Positions 1-11,452 of a stretch of DNA of 64,000 bases are shown here, in pieces. How positions within the stretch are numbered: the first letter of the stretch is position 1; every line of letters starts with the position of its first letter. The notes under the pieces were generated by a model. That model was not told the origin of the DNA. It saw nothing but the letters and a program-made list of their open reading frames with translations, and ran no database searches. Origin of the DNA: Xanthoparmelia taractica (lineage: Eukaryota > Ascomycota > Lecanoromycetes > Lecanorales > Parmeliaceae). The stretch covers positions 1 through 64,000 of the forward strand of contig JANQBS010000132.1 of assembly GCA_033085395.1 (NCBI GenBank), read 5' to 3'. The translations under genes were made by a program, and so were the position numbers.

Positions 1-1845
1 CGAACGCTTATATAATTATAAAATTCTATAAATAGATTAAAAAGATATAATTTTTTAAAAAAGGTTGAAAAAAAGTTAAAAACGACTATGTTCAACAGAT
101 ACCATACCTTTCCGACCCGTACCTACAATATCGTCGCCGATATATCGTCGGTAAAGTTTTTTCTAATTATTCTAATTAATCGAATCGTCGTATCGTCGAT
201 ATCGCTATTGATAAATAATAAATTAACTCTACGTTCTTCTATTATAGAAGCTAGAATAGTTCTTTAGAGAGACGTAGAAGCGTAACTATTGGTTATTTAA
301 TAATAGTTCGCTAAAGATTAGAATAAATAACGTATAATTTATATATTTTAGAGTAGCTAGTAGTATACGCTATAGAAACGACGTCGTATATAAGAGAACT
401 TCTTCTACGCGTTTATAAAAAGAGCTAGAAGAGTTCTTTAATAGACTATTAATAATATATATTATTTATTATAGATATATTAATCTTATATTATAAAAAC
501 GATAACGTATTAAGAGAACTCTTTTTTCTTATTATTTAAAGAAATTAAAGTTTTTAATAAGTCTTCTACGTATACTTAGCGATTACGTTACTATTAATTT
601 ATAAACGATAGAACTAGTCGTAATATATTAAGTTATCTATTAATACTCTAAGAGCGCTATTAAGATTATTATATTATAAAGAGAGTCTATATTATATATT
701 AAGATAGATATAGTAGAATCGAGATAATTATAATTAATAAACGTTATATATATAATAGTATTAACGCGCGTCTATAGCGTGTATCTTTTACTATTAATAA
801 TTAAAGTTAGTATTACAGAAGCGATATCGTTTATAAGTACTTTTTCTTATTTTTTATAAGATTTAAAGATTTTTTATATTACGTATTAAGAATATTATTC
901 TAAATAGTATCTAAGAATTAGAACTTAAGAAGAAAGATAATTATTCGACCTAGCGCTATATACGTATTAGTATATCTACTTATAAGTTTAGAGTTTATTA
1001 CGAGATTATAGCGAGGTCTATAGTCTAAGGCCTTGGCGGGGCCTTGGCGATTATATATCGTCTTCGCATATCTTAAGATTTTCGTGTTTCTTAGAAATTA
1101 ATTCTACTAGAACTTAGTACCTAATAAAGAAATTATTATCGTATCGACTATACGTCTCTTATATTGATTAGGTCGCTTGCTAAGCGTTAGCGAATTAACC
1201 TCTTACATATAACTATTAATTTTACTATAGATTTAAATTTTAATTTTAAATTAAGAATAATATATTCGTCTCTTTTACGCTCTACGTTATAACATCGTCG
1301 ATTAATAACGTTAGAAATAAGCGTATAATACTAAGTATAAAGACGATCTCTAAAATAATTAATTAAGTATATAAGAAAAGAGAGAATTATACGAAGAGTA
1401 TCTCTTTACTAGATATTTAAGCTTTCGAAAATACTTTATTAATAGTTCTCGTTCGTAACTCTAAATTATATTCTTTTTAAGCTCTTTTTTAATTAATCTT
1501 TATATATCTTTATTTATATACGCTCTAATCTTTAAACTTAGATTTAGATATTTAAATTTAAGCTCTTTTCTAATTCGTATAAGATCTTTAAATATAATTA
1601 ATTAATATTTATTATACGATCTTACTATAGAGCGCTCTAATTCTTTAAATAACGTTATAACGTACGAATATTAATCTTAATATTATAATTATTAGCTAAT
1701 CAATCGACGATCTTCGATTACTTTTATTTTCGTATATAAAGTCGATTAAGAATCTCGTCTTTAATGTTATTTTAGTTTTTCGATAGGAAATCGATAGATA
1801 TACTATATATATATTCTTTAGAGTAGAAAAGATAGATAGATAAAT
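1..1845. repeat. AT-rich RIP-type block, left edge
   Basis: Very AT-rich, TpA-rich DNA with stops in all six frames and no plausible exon. The composition changes sharply to normal coding DNA near 1850. Only small islands keep GC, for example a CCTTGGCG-type direct pair around 1025-1050. In filamentous ascomycetes this pattern is what repeat-induced point mutation leaves of old transposons. I cannot name the element. One recognisable piece is listed separately at 101-126. Confidence 0.8.
101..126. mobile_element. Transposon terminal motif shared with the 38-40 kb element
   Basis: This stretch, containing CCTTTCCGACCCGTAC, recurs almost exactly at 39829-39846, and as an inverted, more diverged copy (GGCCGGAAAGGTCTGG) at 38695-38710. 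In the second block these copies are the inner paired ends of a large inverted-repeat structure. A lone copy here suggests that the end of a related element lies at the left edge of the window. Confidence 0.5.
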
Positions 1846-2126
1846 AGGTGGGAAAAGAAGTAGAAGAAGGAAAGAAAAAGAAAAAAAAAGTTGGAAAAAT
1901 AATTATGTCGGAGTGTCAACCCTCGTCCGCCGTAGTAGACTTGATTCGCTACATTCTGTTTAGTCATCGACTTCCGCAACCCGTATATCAAGACTTTGAA
2001 TCCGCTCCGCCAAAACCATTTTACAAAGGCGACCACTCCATTCTCCTTTCTTCTCAACAATCAGGCAATCCTGCACTCCCACAATCTCCCCACTCCTCCC
2101 ACCCACACTCACCCACCATCTAAAAC

Positions 2127-2636
2127 ATGGGCGACGCGAACCTCTTCTCCGACACCTTCACCCTCACCTCCATCAACGCGCAAAAATACGACCGCGTCGC
2201 CCGTCTCTCCGCGCACACCGAAAACGGCGACACATCCATAACCCTCGACGTCAACACCGAGCTCTTCCCCTGCACCATCGGCGACCGTCTACAGATCCTG
2301 CTCGCGTCTACGCTCTCGCTGGACGGCAGCAAGGATGACGGGAAGGGGTGGAGGGATATAGGGAGGGGGGAGGCGAGCGTGGCGGATGAGTATGATTATG
2401 TGTGCCATGGGAAGATTTATAGGTTTGAGGAGGGGGATGATGAGAATATGTGAGTGATGCTTGCTTCTGGAGAGGGTTTGTTGGGGCGTTCTGGAGGAAG
2501 GGAGGCTAATGTGCTGTGGTGGGTGGGTAGAAAGGTGTTTGTGTCATTTGGGGGGCTGTTGCTTTATATGGAGGGACCGTATAAGAATCTTACGCCGCTG
2601 AGGATAGACTATGTCTACCTTTGCATGAAGAAATGA
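2127..2636 (+). CDS. RPB8: RNA polymerases I, II and III shared subunit RPB8 (RPABC3)
   Basis: Two exons, 2127-2449 and 2531-2636; the intron begins GTGAGT and ends GGGTAG, and the split codon restores the family text ENIKVFVSFGGLLLYMEGPYK. The product is 142 residues, close to the 146 of yeast Rpb8. The N-terminal half carries the conserved opening (LFSDTFTLTSI) and DRLQILLAST; the C-terminus ends in the family-typical RIDYVYLCMKK. The protein is an OB-fold subunit common to all three nuclear RNA polymerases. The start is the first ATG of the conserved frame, preceded by a pyrimidine-rich leader. It is the first gene to the right of the RIP block, and its 3' end faces the Nudix gene. No defects seen. 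Confidence 0.96.
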
Positions 2637-2815
2637 GGCAAGCGCTCACGCAACGTGGAACAATTGGGGCTGGAAAGGAGGAGTTCGATCATTCAGCGAC
2701 ACTTGGGCCGCATTTTAAATATATTTGCATGCAGTGATTCCCCAGATAGAACGTCCGGCGTCCGGGCATGCAGAAGATACCTATGCTGTCTCAGGAGGGC
2801 AATCATTCACAAGGC

Positions 2816-3819
2816 CTATGATGTTGGGAAAGGAAGCTTCCTATGGAGCCTTGAAACGATCTCCATGTAATCCTTCTCGTTTTCTGCCGTCAATATCCCA
2901 TGTCTGATGAAGAAGTCCAGGAGCACCGCAGCGCAGTTAGGCTTGAATTGTCCTTCTGCTAATGCTCTCTTTACTTCGTCCACAGTCCACAGATAGAAAT
3001 CTTCTACCTCGTTATCACCCGGCTTCGGTATTACCTCCGCGCCGATCTCCATGTCGAAGACATATTGGCATTCTGGCTGCAGTAAGCCTGACTCGCCACC
3101 AGCTCTTGGGTCTCGTATGTGGAAGTATGATACCGTGCCGCAAGGTTTAGCGTTTGAGCGAACCATTTGTTCTGACAAGGATGCTTCTTCAGCGGCCTCC
3201 CTTACAACACAATCGAATGGTTTCTCTCCAGTACTGAGTCCTCCGGCAACGGTGTTGTCCAGCATTCCGCCATATGTCTGTTTGTTTCGTGCTCTCCTTG
3301 GAACCCAGATCTTCAAACCCTGGGGTGTGATTACATAAATTGTCATGTGCACCCCATAGGAATTTATGCCAAACAATGCACTGCCTGCTCGTTCCATGCT
3401 CAGCATTGGCTTTCTGCTGCTATATGGTCCATAGATGGGGTATAGTTCGTTCCGCCAGCCTTTCAGTACCTCGAAGATATTTCTAGCCTTGGCTTTTTCA
3501 AGTGTATCCCTTATTACATCTTCCTGAGTGTGGTCTTCGCGCGTTGGCATGGGTGCTATGCGTCTTTTCTCATGATCAATTTGCCAGAAGTTGTGGTCCC
3601 ACGGCATCTTCTCCGCCACAAATTGTGTTATGTATCCATAGGGACCTGACCCTCCTTCGAGATGCAGTTCCCAGTGAGTCGAGCGGAGCCTGGTATGTTC
3701 TTCTGGGTCATTCTCATAGTACGGGAAGCTGTAGCTCATTAGCGCTGACTTGCCTGGTATATTTATTCTGGAGCAATATACTTATCACACTCATTGACAA
3801 TATCAAGATTAGACTTCAT
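2816..3819 (-). CDS. Nudix hydrolase with DUF4743 N-domain (oxidised thiamine diphosphate type)
   Basis: Two exons, 3819-3782 and 3728-2816, separated by a 53-nt intron. The 38-nt first exon encodes MKSNLDIVNECD and joins to FPYYENDPEEH, the usual start of this family; the long open frame alone would miss it. The product is 316 residues. An N-terminal DUF4743-type domain precedes the Nudix box at about residues 175-197, where G-x5-E-x7-RE-x2-EE is intact; the final small residue is Ser instead of Gly. Characterised relatives (S. cerevisiae YJR142W, the Nudix half of S. pombe Tnr3) hydrolyse oxidised thiamine diphosphate. Function in this organism is inferred from family. It is divergent from the Hikeshi homologue, with about 420 bp between starts. 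Confidence 0.9.
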
Positions 3820-4236
3820 CTTTGTGTTACCTGAAATCCCAAGATCGAGCGTGCTGCATATTCTCAAGCAAAGGATGATCTGTAACTTGACTCAAATATC
3901 ATGCCCACTTAGCTTACAGTCGCTGTTCCGAGGTAGGCAAGTTAATAAAGCAATTGGTTGGCCGAGACGGTCGTACTTGTTGCTCATGTACCATAAATGT
4001 ATGGAGAAGTTCGTGATCATTGCTTATCGATAAGCGCTCGCTTATGGAACGTCACTTTTCTCGTACTGGTACACTCCAATGACGATAGGATACCTTATCT
4101 TCCTCTCTTCCTCTCTCGTCTTCAAATACTGCTGTCATTGTCTGTGGTTTCCTGAGCCTTGCAAGTTTAAGTCGACTGTGACTCCGCATTACAGCTTCCA
4201 TCTACTGACTTGCCTTCTCAGCTGCGTAAAGGATCC

Positions 4237-4938
4237 ATGTCCGCGACTCTGCCGTTTGGCCTCATCCTTCCATCGAGGCCAGTCCTCACAAACCCTATCA
4301 TTGTCTCTGAAACGCGGTATGCATTCACGTTCTCGTCTCTTCCGACATTCTCGCATTTGGTTGTGTTCCTCTTGCCCGGGACTACACTTCCAGAAGGCAC
4401 ATTAGTTGGCGTCTACATACAGCTCCCTGGACCGGTACCAGAGTTTAGATTGCTAGGCGCGCTGGGAACAGAAAAGCAGAGTGCCATATTTCGCGTCAAT
4501 GGTACTAATCCAGCTTTCTATGGGGCGAACAGCGGCCTGGATACTGTGGAGGATGAGATGACCGACATAGATGCATCCTCTTCAACGAACAATGGCCCTA
4601 CAGCTGCTACTGCAGAAGAAGTTACAGTTGGAATATCGATCGAGCCAGCTGCGACAATAATATCACAGCTTGTATCTATAGAAGCCGCAAAATCAGCATC
4701 CTCCACAGCCCTTGTGTCGACCGGAAATCAGCGACAACAACGGACACAACTCTCAACAAAGGCGTTGGCGCAACGCATCATCAAGAATGCTTTCAACTTT
4801 CTGGCTAGCTTTGCCGGAACTACTACGGCAGGAGGCCAGGAAGTCGTTCCATTGAAAAGCTTCCAAGATTGGTGGACGAAATTTGAGCGAAGGATTGAGA
4901 ATGACCCAGGGTTTTTGGAACGAGAAGACGATACCTGA
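4237..4938 (+). CDS. OPI10: Hikeshi / OPI10-like nuclear import carrier
   Basis: Single exon of 233 residues. Conserved DUF775 features are in order: FGLILPSRPVLT, the FSHLVVFLLPGTTLPEGT strand, VYIQLPGP, and LLGALGTEKQSAIFRV. The C-terminal half carries the helical segment from about residue 175 ending in FQDWWTKFERRIENDPGFL. Human Hikeshi carries Hsp70 into the nucleus during heat stress; yeast OPI10 has been linked to inositol regulation. I chose ATG 4237 because in-frame sequence upstream has only a TTG codon; a 5'-UTR intron ending in TTCTCAG just before is possible. A low-complexity Thr/Ala/Ser linker separates the two halves, as in other fungi. Confidence 0.88.
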   Translation: MSATLPFGLILPSRPVLTNPIIVSETRYAFTFSSLPTFSHLVVFLLPGTTLPEGTLVGVYIQLPGPVPEFRLLGALGTEKQSAIFRVNGTNPAFYGANSGLDTVEDEMTDIDASSSTNNGPTAATAEEVTVGISIEPAATIISQLVSIEAAKSASSTALVSTGNQRQQRTQLSTKALAQRIIKNAFNFLASFAGTTTAGGQEVVPLKSFQDWWTKFERRIENDPGFLEREDDT

Positions 4939-5814
4939 TTCCCAAGTCCTGTGCTGAGACGGATTTCAGCGCTCTTCAGGGTGCATTTCACACTGCTACT
5001 TGTTATTGCAAAGAAGATGCGACGAGTGCATTAGGATCTCCGGTGCAGTCGGGGACAATTCACCTCATACTGTAGTACCGACTACGAACGAACAACACGT
5101 GGAAGGATCGAGGTGTGTCACAAGGGGGGCTGGTACTGAAGACAAGCGCTTTCGGACATGATCTCCCTCATAGGTATTACACTTTTTCTACGTTTATGCG
5201 CTCCTGTTAACTAACAGTATGGAACAGGGTTGTTATCTTTTTGGTTGGAGCTGATAAAGTGTGATAAGAGAACTCGCCTTGAATTTCGCGTCGAACTCGA
5301 GCTTCATCGAAATCCTTCAATTCTTCCCAACCGAGAAGTTGTAGCAAGTAGCTTTGGACCAATCATGGCAATGAGACCATGGCTAACGCCATTGGGCGAC
5401 AGCTAGCCCCAACGGCTTCTTGTGAAAACGAGGGTTCGGAGTGGCCTTACATCACCTTACCGCTGGCATCTGGAGCCGCTGGCGCATCGTCATTTACCTC
5501 CTAAGATTCGGTTTGTGGTAGGATATGTTTGACTTCATCTCCCCAAATCGGGGCTTCTCCTGAACCGTTGTATGCCTCAAACCTACACTGATCCAACCGA
5601 CCTTGTTTCGACCCGACGAGACTTCACTTCCACGTTCCACTAGTCCAGGTACCTGTCAAACTAATGCACCTTCCTAGCTGCATAATTCGCGCAGTAGCCT
5701 TCAGCCACGCAATCTGGCTAGCAACACATGGGGTTTCAGTATAAGGAATCTTCTTTCCTCACCCTTCTAACCCAAGACAAAACTGAGCTTCGGCGCCCAT
5801 GACCTCTCAGCATC
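4939..5814. other. Intergenic, nothing recognised
   Basis: About 880 bp between two genes on the same strand. No long open frame, RNA gene or repeat was recognised. It must hold the 3' end of the OPI10-like gene and the promoter of the DUF3445 gene. Confidence 0.6.
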
Positions 5815-7137
5815 ATGCATTTCCTTGGAAGACTCATCTCTCTCACGATCAGTTACACCGTCTTCATAGCGTTAATTGAGCAAGCATTCACTGTCATCTT
5901 ACGCCTCTATGTCTCCAAAGTGCAGCCAAAATCGAAAAGTGCTTACACAAGTACACGACCGGTCGAGGAAATCCAGGCCCTTCATGCCTTCGATTACAGA
6001 GACGTTGAGCCTATCAAATACCGTCCGTTCGAGAGTAAACACCATGTCACAATGGGTATGTTGCACCTCGCGTCACAGTCATTATGTCTTGCAGGCACTG
6101 ACCCCTTCAAAAGGAATCAAGAAATCCACTAAACAGGACTGGATTAGGATCGATCGTCATTATCTGGAACGGATAGCTCTGCGCAAGAAGCTGGTAACAC
6201 AACATCCAGAAACATGCGTGGGAACCAGCGAGATAGCCAACCCTGCTGTTCGAGAGCTCTACGAAGAGGTCATGCTAGACTTACTTCCTAAACGATTCCC
6301 AACGATGTTTCGTATCAAAGGCGACATCTTTTACAACCTCCTCACCGGCTCGCGGCATCGCATTTCCTCAGCACTTCTAGACCATGCAAGCATGCTTCGG
6401 CACTTGGCAGAGAATGTAGAAGAGGATTTCCACTTCATGGTTCCCGACGCACAAGATGAATTCGTGCTTCAGGGGTTTGTTGCCTGTTTCCCGCAGGGTT
6501 TCCTCCCTTCTGCAAAAGTAGGGATGTCAGTCAGCGAGATTCATAAGCCTGTACCAGGTTACGAAGGCCGCTTGAAGAAAGGTGTGCAACGATGCTTCGA
6601 AAGGATGGGCCGCGGACAGTCAGTTGGACGGTGTAATGTAAGCTCTCGCACATGTTTCAAATAGCAGGAAATTATTCTAACTTGACACAGTGGGCCATTC
6701 AAAGCAATACCTCGGAGCTGTTTCTGCCATTCGACGGCGCAAATACTTTCAAAACGGACGACAACCCATCTGCAAAGGTCCAATTAGATCCTTCAGCTTC
6801 CTTTGTCCGCGTTGAGCATCACACTCTTACCTGTCTCCCACGCACTGGAACCATCGTCTTCGCCATTCGCACCTACATAACTCCATTGACTCAGATCAGG
6901 GACGAAGGATCTGGACCCCTGCTTGCTGAAGTATGTGAATCTATGCCTGAAAAATTCGGTGTCTACAAGAATCGGCCAGCCTGGGGCCAGAAACTTTGTG
7001 CCTGGCTAAGGGAAGAGGGGTCCGCGACCAACAAGCACGACCTCCACGTATCCACGGCCATCAATGGTACAGGGTCCTGTCCTTTGGCAAAACCGCGCGA
7101 CCCTAGTTCGAATGCCTCATGTCCATATGCGCAATGA
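5815..7137 (+). CDS. DUF3445 family protein (heme-dependent oxidative N-demethylase-like), membrane-anchored
   Basis: Three exons, 5815-6055, 6114-6637 and 6691-7137, giving 403 residues. The first intron uses GTATGT and an AAAAG acceptor; the nearer CAG acceptor at 6094 would hit a stop, so I prefer 6113. Residues 7-35 are hydrophobic and predict one membrane anchor. Family features follow: YRPFESKHHVTMG, DWIRIDRHYLERIALR, KRFPTMF, EEDFHFMV, CFPQGF and EIHKPVPGY. Pfam DUF3445 contains bacterial heme-dependent oxidative N-demethylase; the fungal members have no assigned substrate. The C-terminus has two CP pairs (SCPLA, SCPYA), seen from sequence only. It is convergent with MDV1, about 730 bp apart. 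Confidence 0.85.
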
Positions 7138-7867
7138 AAAAATTTACACGGGATCCACGGCGTCATGGTCTAGCAACACTACTATACAAATTTGCGGCCT
7201 TGTTGGTTCCTGAAGGATTTTGGGTATTTGCCGCGAAACCAACACTACGAGTGGTAAACGGCCGTATGTATACCAAGTACGACCGTTGAAAGGGCTGGTT
7301 CTCCAATCTCCACAAAAATGAAAAACCGCGGCTAGTACGGCGTTTCCTAGGATACCTTTGCTTCAAGCCACCCAACACCGAGGCGGCGTCTAGAGCATCT
7401 CAGACAGCGATCAGCGGCTTTGCATTCGTAGTGTTCCCGCTAGAACTAGTTACAACGGCTTTTTTACACCAACGCCTTATCTATGCAGCTATGCTATAGC
7501 GACTTATTTTAACATGCCTACAACCAACAGCGTTATCCGACCTGGGCACTACTGTCGCACATTTGCAAGGGTTCCAAATGATGAATTCGTGGTTTGATGG
7601 GGAGAAGATGAGTGTATGATATGTATGAATACTAAAAAAGCGTGCGCTGTCTGTCCATTCGAGCATTTAGACGCATGTACACATAGAAGCATTGGCAATA
7701 GAAAGGGAATCGCAACACTTGGGATCGCGGGGCCAGAAAGCATCTTTTCGAATCCAACGTCCAGTTTATGAAAGTCCATGGAGGAAAACAGACAGCTTTC
7801 CGCTATGTTATGTAGTATTTCCTTCCTAGAAATATGGTAGGACCCTCTCCCTCCCGCCCAATAACAC
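7138..7867. other. Intergenic between convergent genes
   Basis: About 730 bp that must contain both 3' ends. Short overlapping open frames on the minus strand have no domain signal and no family continuity. Nothing further recognised. Confidence 0.6.
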
Positions 7868-9908
7868 TCAGCAAGTCCAAATCCCAACCACCCCATCCTT
7901 TCTTCCCTCGGTCAGATACCCATCCTTTACCCTCACCCTCTCCACGCTGCTCTTCCCATCTTCATTCCCGCAATCCCAATGTCGTCCATCGGTCTTATCG
8001 TAGACTTTCGCCACGCTCTCGCCCACAGCAGCCACGATGCGACGGGAGTCAAACATCATGCTCGTGACTGGGTTTTCGTAGGCGTAGGCGTCGTGGATGG
8101 AGCCGGTTCGGAGGTCCCAGATCTTGAGTCATGTTAGCAGAGGGAGAGGTGGACGGGATTGGCTGCCCAATTGCTATAGATGGAAGTGCAAAGGGTTGCG
8201 GAGAGTGGCTTACCCTTATACTCCGATCCAAACTCCCAGTCACAAGCTGCACGTCATCAAACTGCAAACAAGTGACCGGCCCCGTATGTCCAACCAAGCT
8301 CCGATGCACCTGCCCGCTTCTCAAATCCCAAAGTCTGACCATCCCATCCGCTGTCCCACACGCAAGCGCTGCATCGAAGCACTGCAATGCTCCTACGAAA
8401 TCTGCAGATGCGTCAGGGGTGCGGCCTGTGGCGCGCCACTTGGCGTCTGTAGTATTCATGGTTGAGGATGCTTGAGCGGCGGCCCAGAGAACATCGAGGG
8501 TTTGGACGCAGCGACCTTTCACCAGGTCCCATTGCCGGAGGGTTTTGTCTGCGGAGCCGGACACGAGGGTGTCGCCGCGGAAATGAAGGGCTGTTACTTC
8601 GTCGACGTGGGCTTCGAGGGTGAAGAGGGGGCAATCCTGCATGCTTGAGGTATGTGGTGGAGGAGGAGAGCCAACGTCGGCTAAGGCAGGTTGATCTTCG
8701 TCCTCCTCTTCTATTGTCGTGTCTTCCCGAGGGGAATATTCTGCTTTGCTGAGATCCCAGAGCCGAATAGATGCGTCCATGGAGCCAGTCGCTACCAGGT
8801 TGTCTTCAACCTGCAAACACCGGACGGAGGCGTGGTGGCCTTCTAGAAATCCAATGCATCGGCCAAGATTCAGGTCCCATACTCTCACCGTGTCATCCAA
8901 GGCGGAGGTGACCATGGTGCCGAAAGGGGCATCAAAATCAAGGGCTGTTATCATGTCATTATGGGCCTGGAATTCCTTGAGGGAGGATCCAGGTTCGAAG
9001 TGTTCGTGTCTGATAGGTATTGATTTCCGGCGGGTTGGCTTGTTGCGTTTCGTTTTCGGAGAGGGGAGTTTCTCATATATGGAGGCGGACATGAAGGAGG
9101 CGCTCATGTCCTGAGTATCTGTGGTCGTGACTTCAGTCTCTATGTCAATCTCTGTGGGTGGTGTCGCTGTTGTAGGGCCTAATGCAGCTACATCATCTAG
9201 CTCTTCCAATAGATCCTCAAGTTTGTTGTCCACCTCAAGCAGATCCTGCTCCACTTGTACCTCATCTTGCTCCAAATCTCCAAGCCTGTCCAGAACAATT
9301 TTCCGCATAGTATTCAGGTTCGAAATCTTATTATCGATCTCTCGAACCTCTGCCGAGCACATGTTTTTCCTGACACCCATCATCTCCAATCGATGATTCA
9401 GCCCATGTCTCTCTTTCTTCAATCTCTCCAGCGGTGTTTTGCCCTCTGCATCATCCGCCTCCAGTAATTTCTGCCCTCTCGAATTGCGCCGTTTGTGTTT
9501 TTTCCTGTGCTCACTTTCGTTTTCGGGCAGAGTGGCCTGGAAGCCTTGAAACAAAGAATATGCGTTCTCGTCTTCGGGGATATTTGCAAGAAGCTCGTCT
9601 GGTAGGTAGGTGAGGGCTCGATGCTGAATTTCCGTCGTAGACAGCTTAGACCGGACCAGTTCTGTTGGGGAGGCTTTGGCGTATGAGAAAACCCGTTGCT
9701 GGATCCCTGGCCGCCGCAGCTCTTTCTGTAGCGCGCTCATGGCGTGCTGGTAATGGACGCTACTCTCTGTATCGCCTATGAGGTGGGTAGCTGTAGTCGT
9801 TACTTTTCGCCCGAAGGCTTCGATGTGTCGGGTCTGCAGGCATCAGATTCAAGAAGAAAGGGGAGTCAATATAGTGATCTATCATACTGTCAAGGCTGTC
9901 CCCAGCAT
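7868..9908 (-). CDS. MDV1: Mitochondrial division protein MDV1 (WD40 adaptor)
   Basis: Three coding exons: 9908-9888 (21 nt), 9833-8214 and 8122-7868, giving 631 residues. The main exon opens upstream of its first ATG in TRHIEAFGRKVTTTATHLIG, typical of fungal MDV1 and lost if translation began at 9740; the 21-nt leader exon (MLGTALT) fits in phase with a GTATGA donor but is the least certain part. A fission-adaptor N-terminal region (LVRSKLSTTEIQHRALTY) is followed by a coiled coil at about residues 130-230 and about seven WD40 repeats to the end (GTMVTSALDDTVRVWDLN, and others). In yeast the protein bridges Fis1 and the dynamin Dnm1 at mitochondria. The last intron has the branch site CTAAC. 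Confidence 0.92.
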
Positions 9909-10467
9909 GCCGCTCTCCTCAGACGCAGTCCTTCGGTGACGCGCTGGAGAGCCATCGCGGCTTGCCATTCAGTAGGTGACGTCAACGTAGGCCAAGGGCG
10001 GTGTATGGTAGCATTCATATAGAAGCTCTCTCTAGATTTATCAATGTACGAACAAATGAACATGAACGAGGACACTTGTAGGAAATTTGGCACACGACCA
10101 CTGAAGGTCGAACATCTGATATCCCGGCAATACTTGCTGCCGCCAAGTCCATAGGGCTGCATAACGTATCAACCCTCGATCAAGAGTATTACTTCGTACT
10201 ATTCATCTGGTCCTGTCTCACGTTTCTTCTCCGTTTTGGTTCCGTTTTTCAAGTTAGTCAAACATGCTGGGAGTCCGGACCCTCTTGTTACTTTTCCATT
10301 CGGTGTGCAGAATTCCTTCGTTCGACTACGTGTGGCTTGGTTAAGCATGTGTGCATTATAAGAGCCTTACAGCCATAGGGAAAGTCGGTCCCAAGCTTTG
10401 ACCGAGTCTCCTCTCGGTATTCGACAACACTCCCTCATCAGTTTCCCATCATTTTTGATTAGCGTCA
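9909..10467. promoter_or_regulatory. Shared promoter region of MDV1 and ARO7
   Basis: About 560 bp between divergent starts. A TTAGCGTCAATGG start context precedes the ARO7 ATG. A GTGACGTCAAC stretch near 9975-9985, containing a TGACGTCA palindrome, resembles a CRE/ATF-type site. No other element is clear. Confidence 0.4.
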
Positions 10468-11393
10468 ATGGATACCGCAATTGATCTGTGGGATGCTTCT
10501 AAGGCACTCGACTTGGGAAACATACGCTTTCAATTGATGTAAGATCCAACGGAGACTTGCCTCTTCTACAGGAGGAGAAGCTGGAAGACTAACTCATACT
10601 CAGTCGCCTAGAGGATACCATCACTTTCCATCTCATAGAACGCGTGCAGTTTCCTCTCAATCCGACTATCTATGAGCCGGGTGGGGTCATGATCCCGGGT
10701 AGTCCTCTCAGCTTGTTTGACTGGATGCTCAGAGAACAAGAGCGCTTGCAGTCACTCGTCCGCCGCTACGAGTCTCCGGACGAATATCCCTTCTTTCCTG
10801 ATGCAGTTCAAACTCCCATCCTTCAGCCCTTAGACTATCCTAGGATCTTACATCCCAACGATGTTGATGTCAATCAGACCATCAAGGAGAAATACATTAA
10901 GGTGATCCTGCCCAGAGCGTGTAGACATGTTGGGAGAGAAGACCGCGGCGAGAAGCAAGAACACTATGGATCCTCTGCAACGTGTGATGTAGTGTGTCTA
11001 CAAGCCTTATCACGGAGGATTCACTTCGGAAAGTTCGTAGCCGAATCCAAATTCCAACAGGAAACGGAGCGGTTTGTCAAGCTGATACGGGACGAGGACC
11101 GCGAGGGTATTGACGAGGCCATCACTAATGTCAAAGTCGAGAAGAAAGTGTTGGAACGACTGCGATTGAAGGCAAGAACATATGGGACAGATCCAAGTAT
11201 AGGTGCTGAGGGCGAAGGAAAGATCAATGTGGATGCCGTGGTCGCGACGTACGAGGTAAGGAGGATTTCTCCAATACTGTGGTATCCTCCTATGTTTCAC
11301 TGCTGATACAGTCAGGAAACCGTTATACCATTGACTAAAGTAGTGGAGGTGGAATACCTTATGCAGCGGCTCAAAGGAACAAAGTGGGAGTAG
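10468..11393 (+). CDS. ARO7: Chorismate mutase (AroQ, fungal ARO7 type)
   Basis: Three exons, 10468-10538, 10604-11255 and 11316-11393; 266 residues against 256 in yeast. The first exon encodes MDTAIDLWDASKALDLGNIR and splits an Ile codon before RLEDTITFHLIER. Conserved AroQ-beta segments are present: FFPDA, ILHPNDVDVN, YGSSATCD, CLQALSRRIHFGKFVAESKF and the C-terminal VIPLTKVVEVEYLMQRL. The enzyme converts chorismate to prephenate, the first step toward Phe and Tyr, and the yeast enzyme is regulated by Tyr and Trp. Both introns have good GT-AG borders, and the first contains CTAAC. The gene is intact and ends only about 60 bp from the convergent BCP1 stop. Confidence 0.95.
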
Positions 11394-11452
11394 AGGCTCA
11401 AAGGTTGAATAAGCTGCTTCGGCATAGCGCCCGGAAGCACGAAGCGCTAATC

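Noticed and set aside
1848..2123. 91-codon open frame on the plus strand upstream of RPB8
   Set aside because: Lys-run start and Pro/Ser-run end with no family signal; it spans the RIP border and the RPB8 leader.
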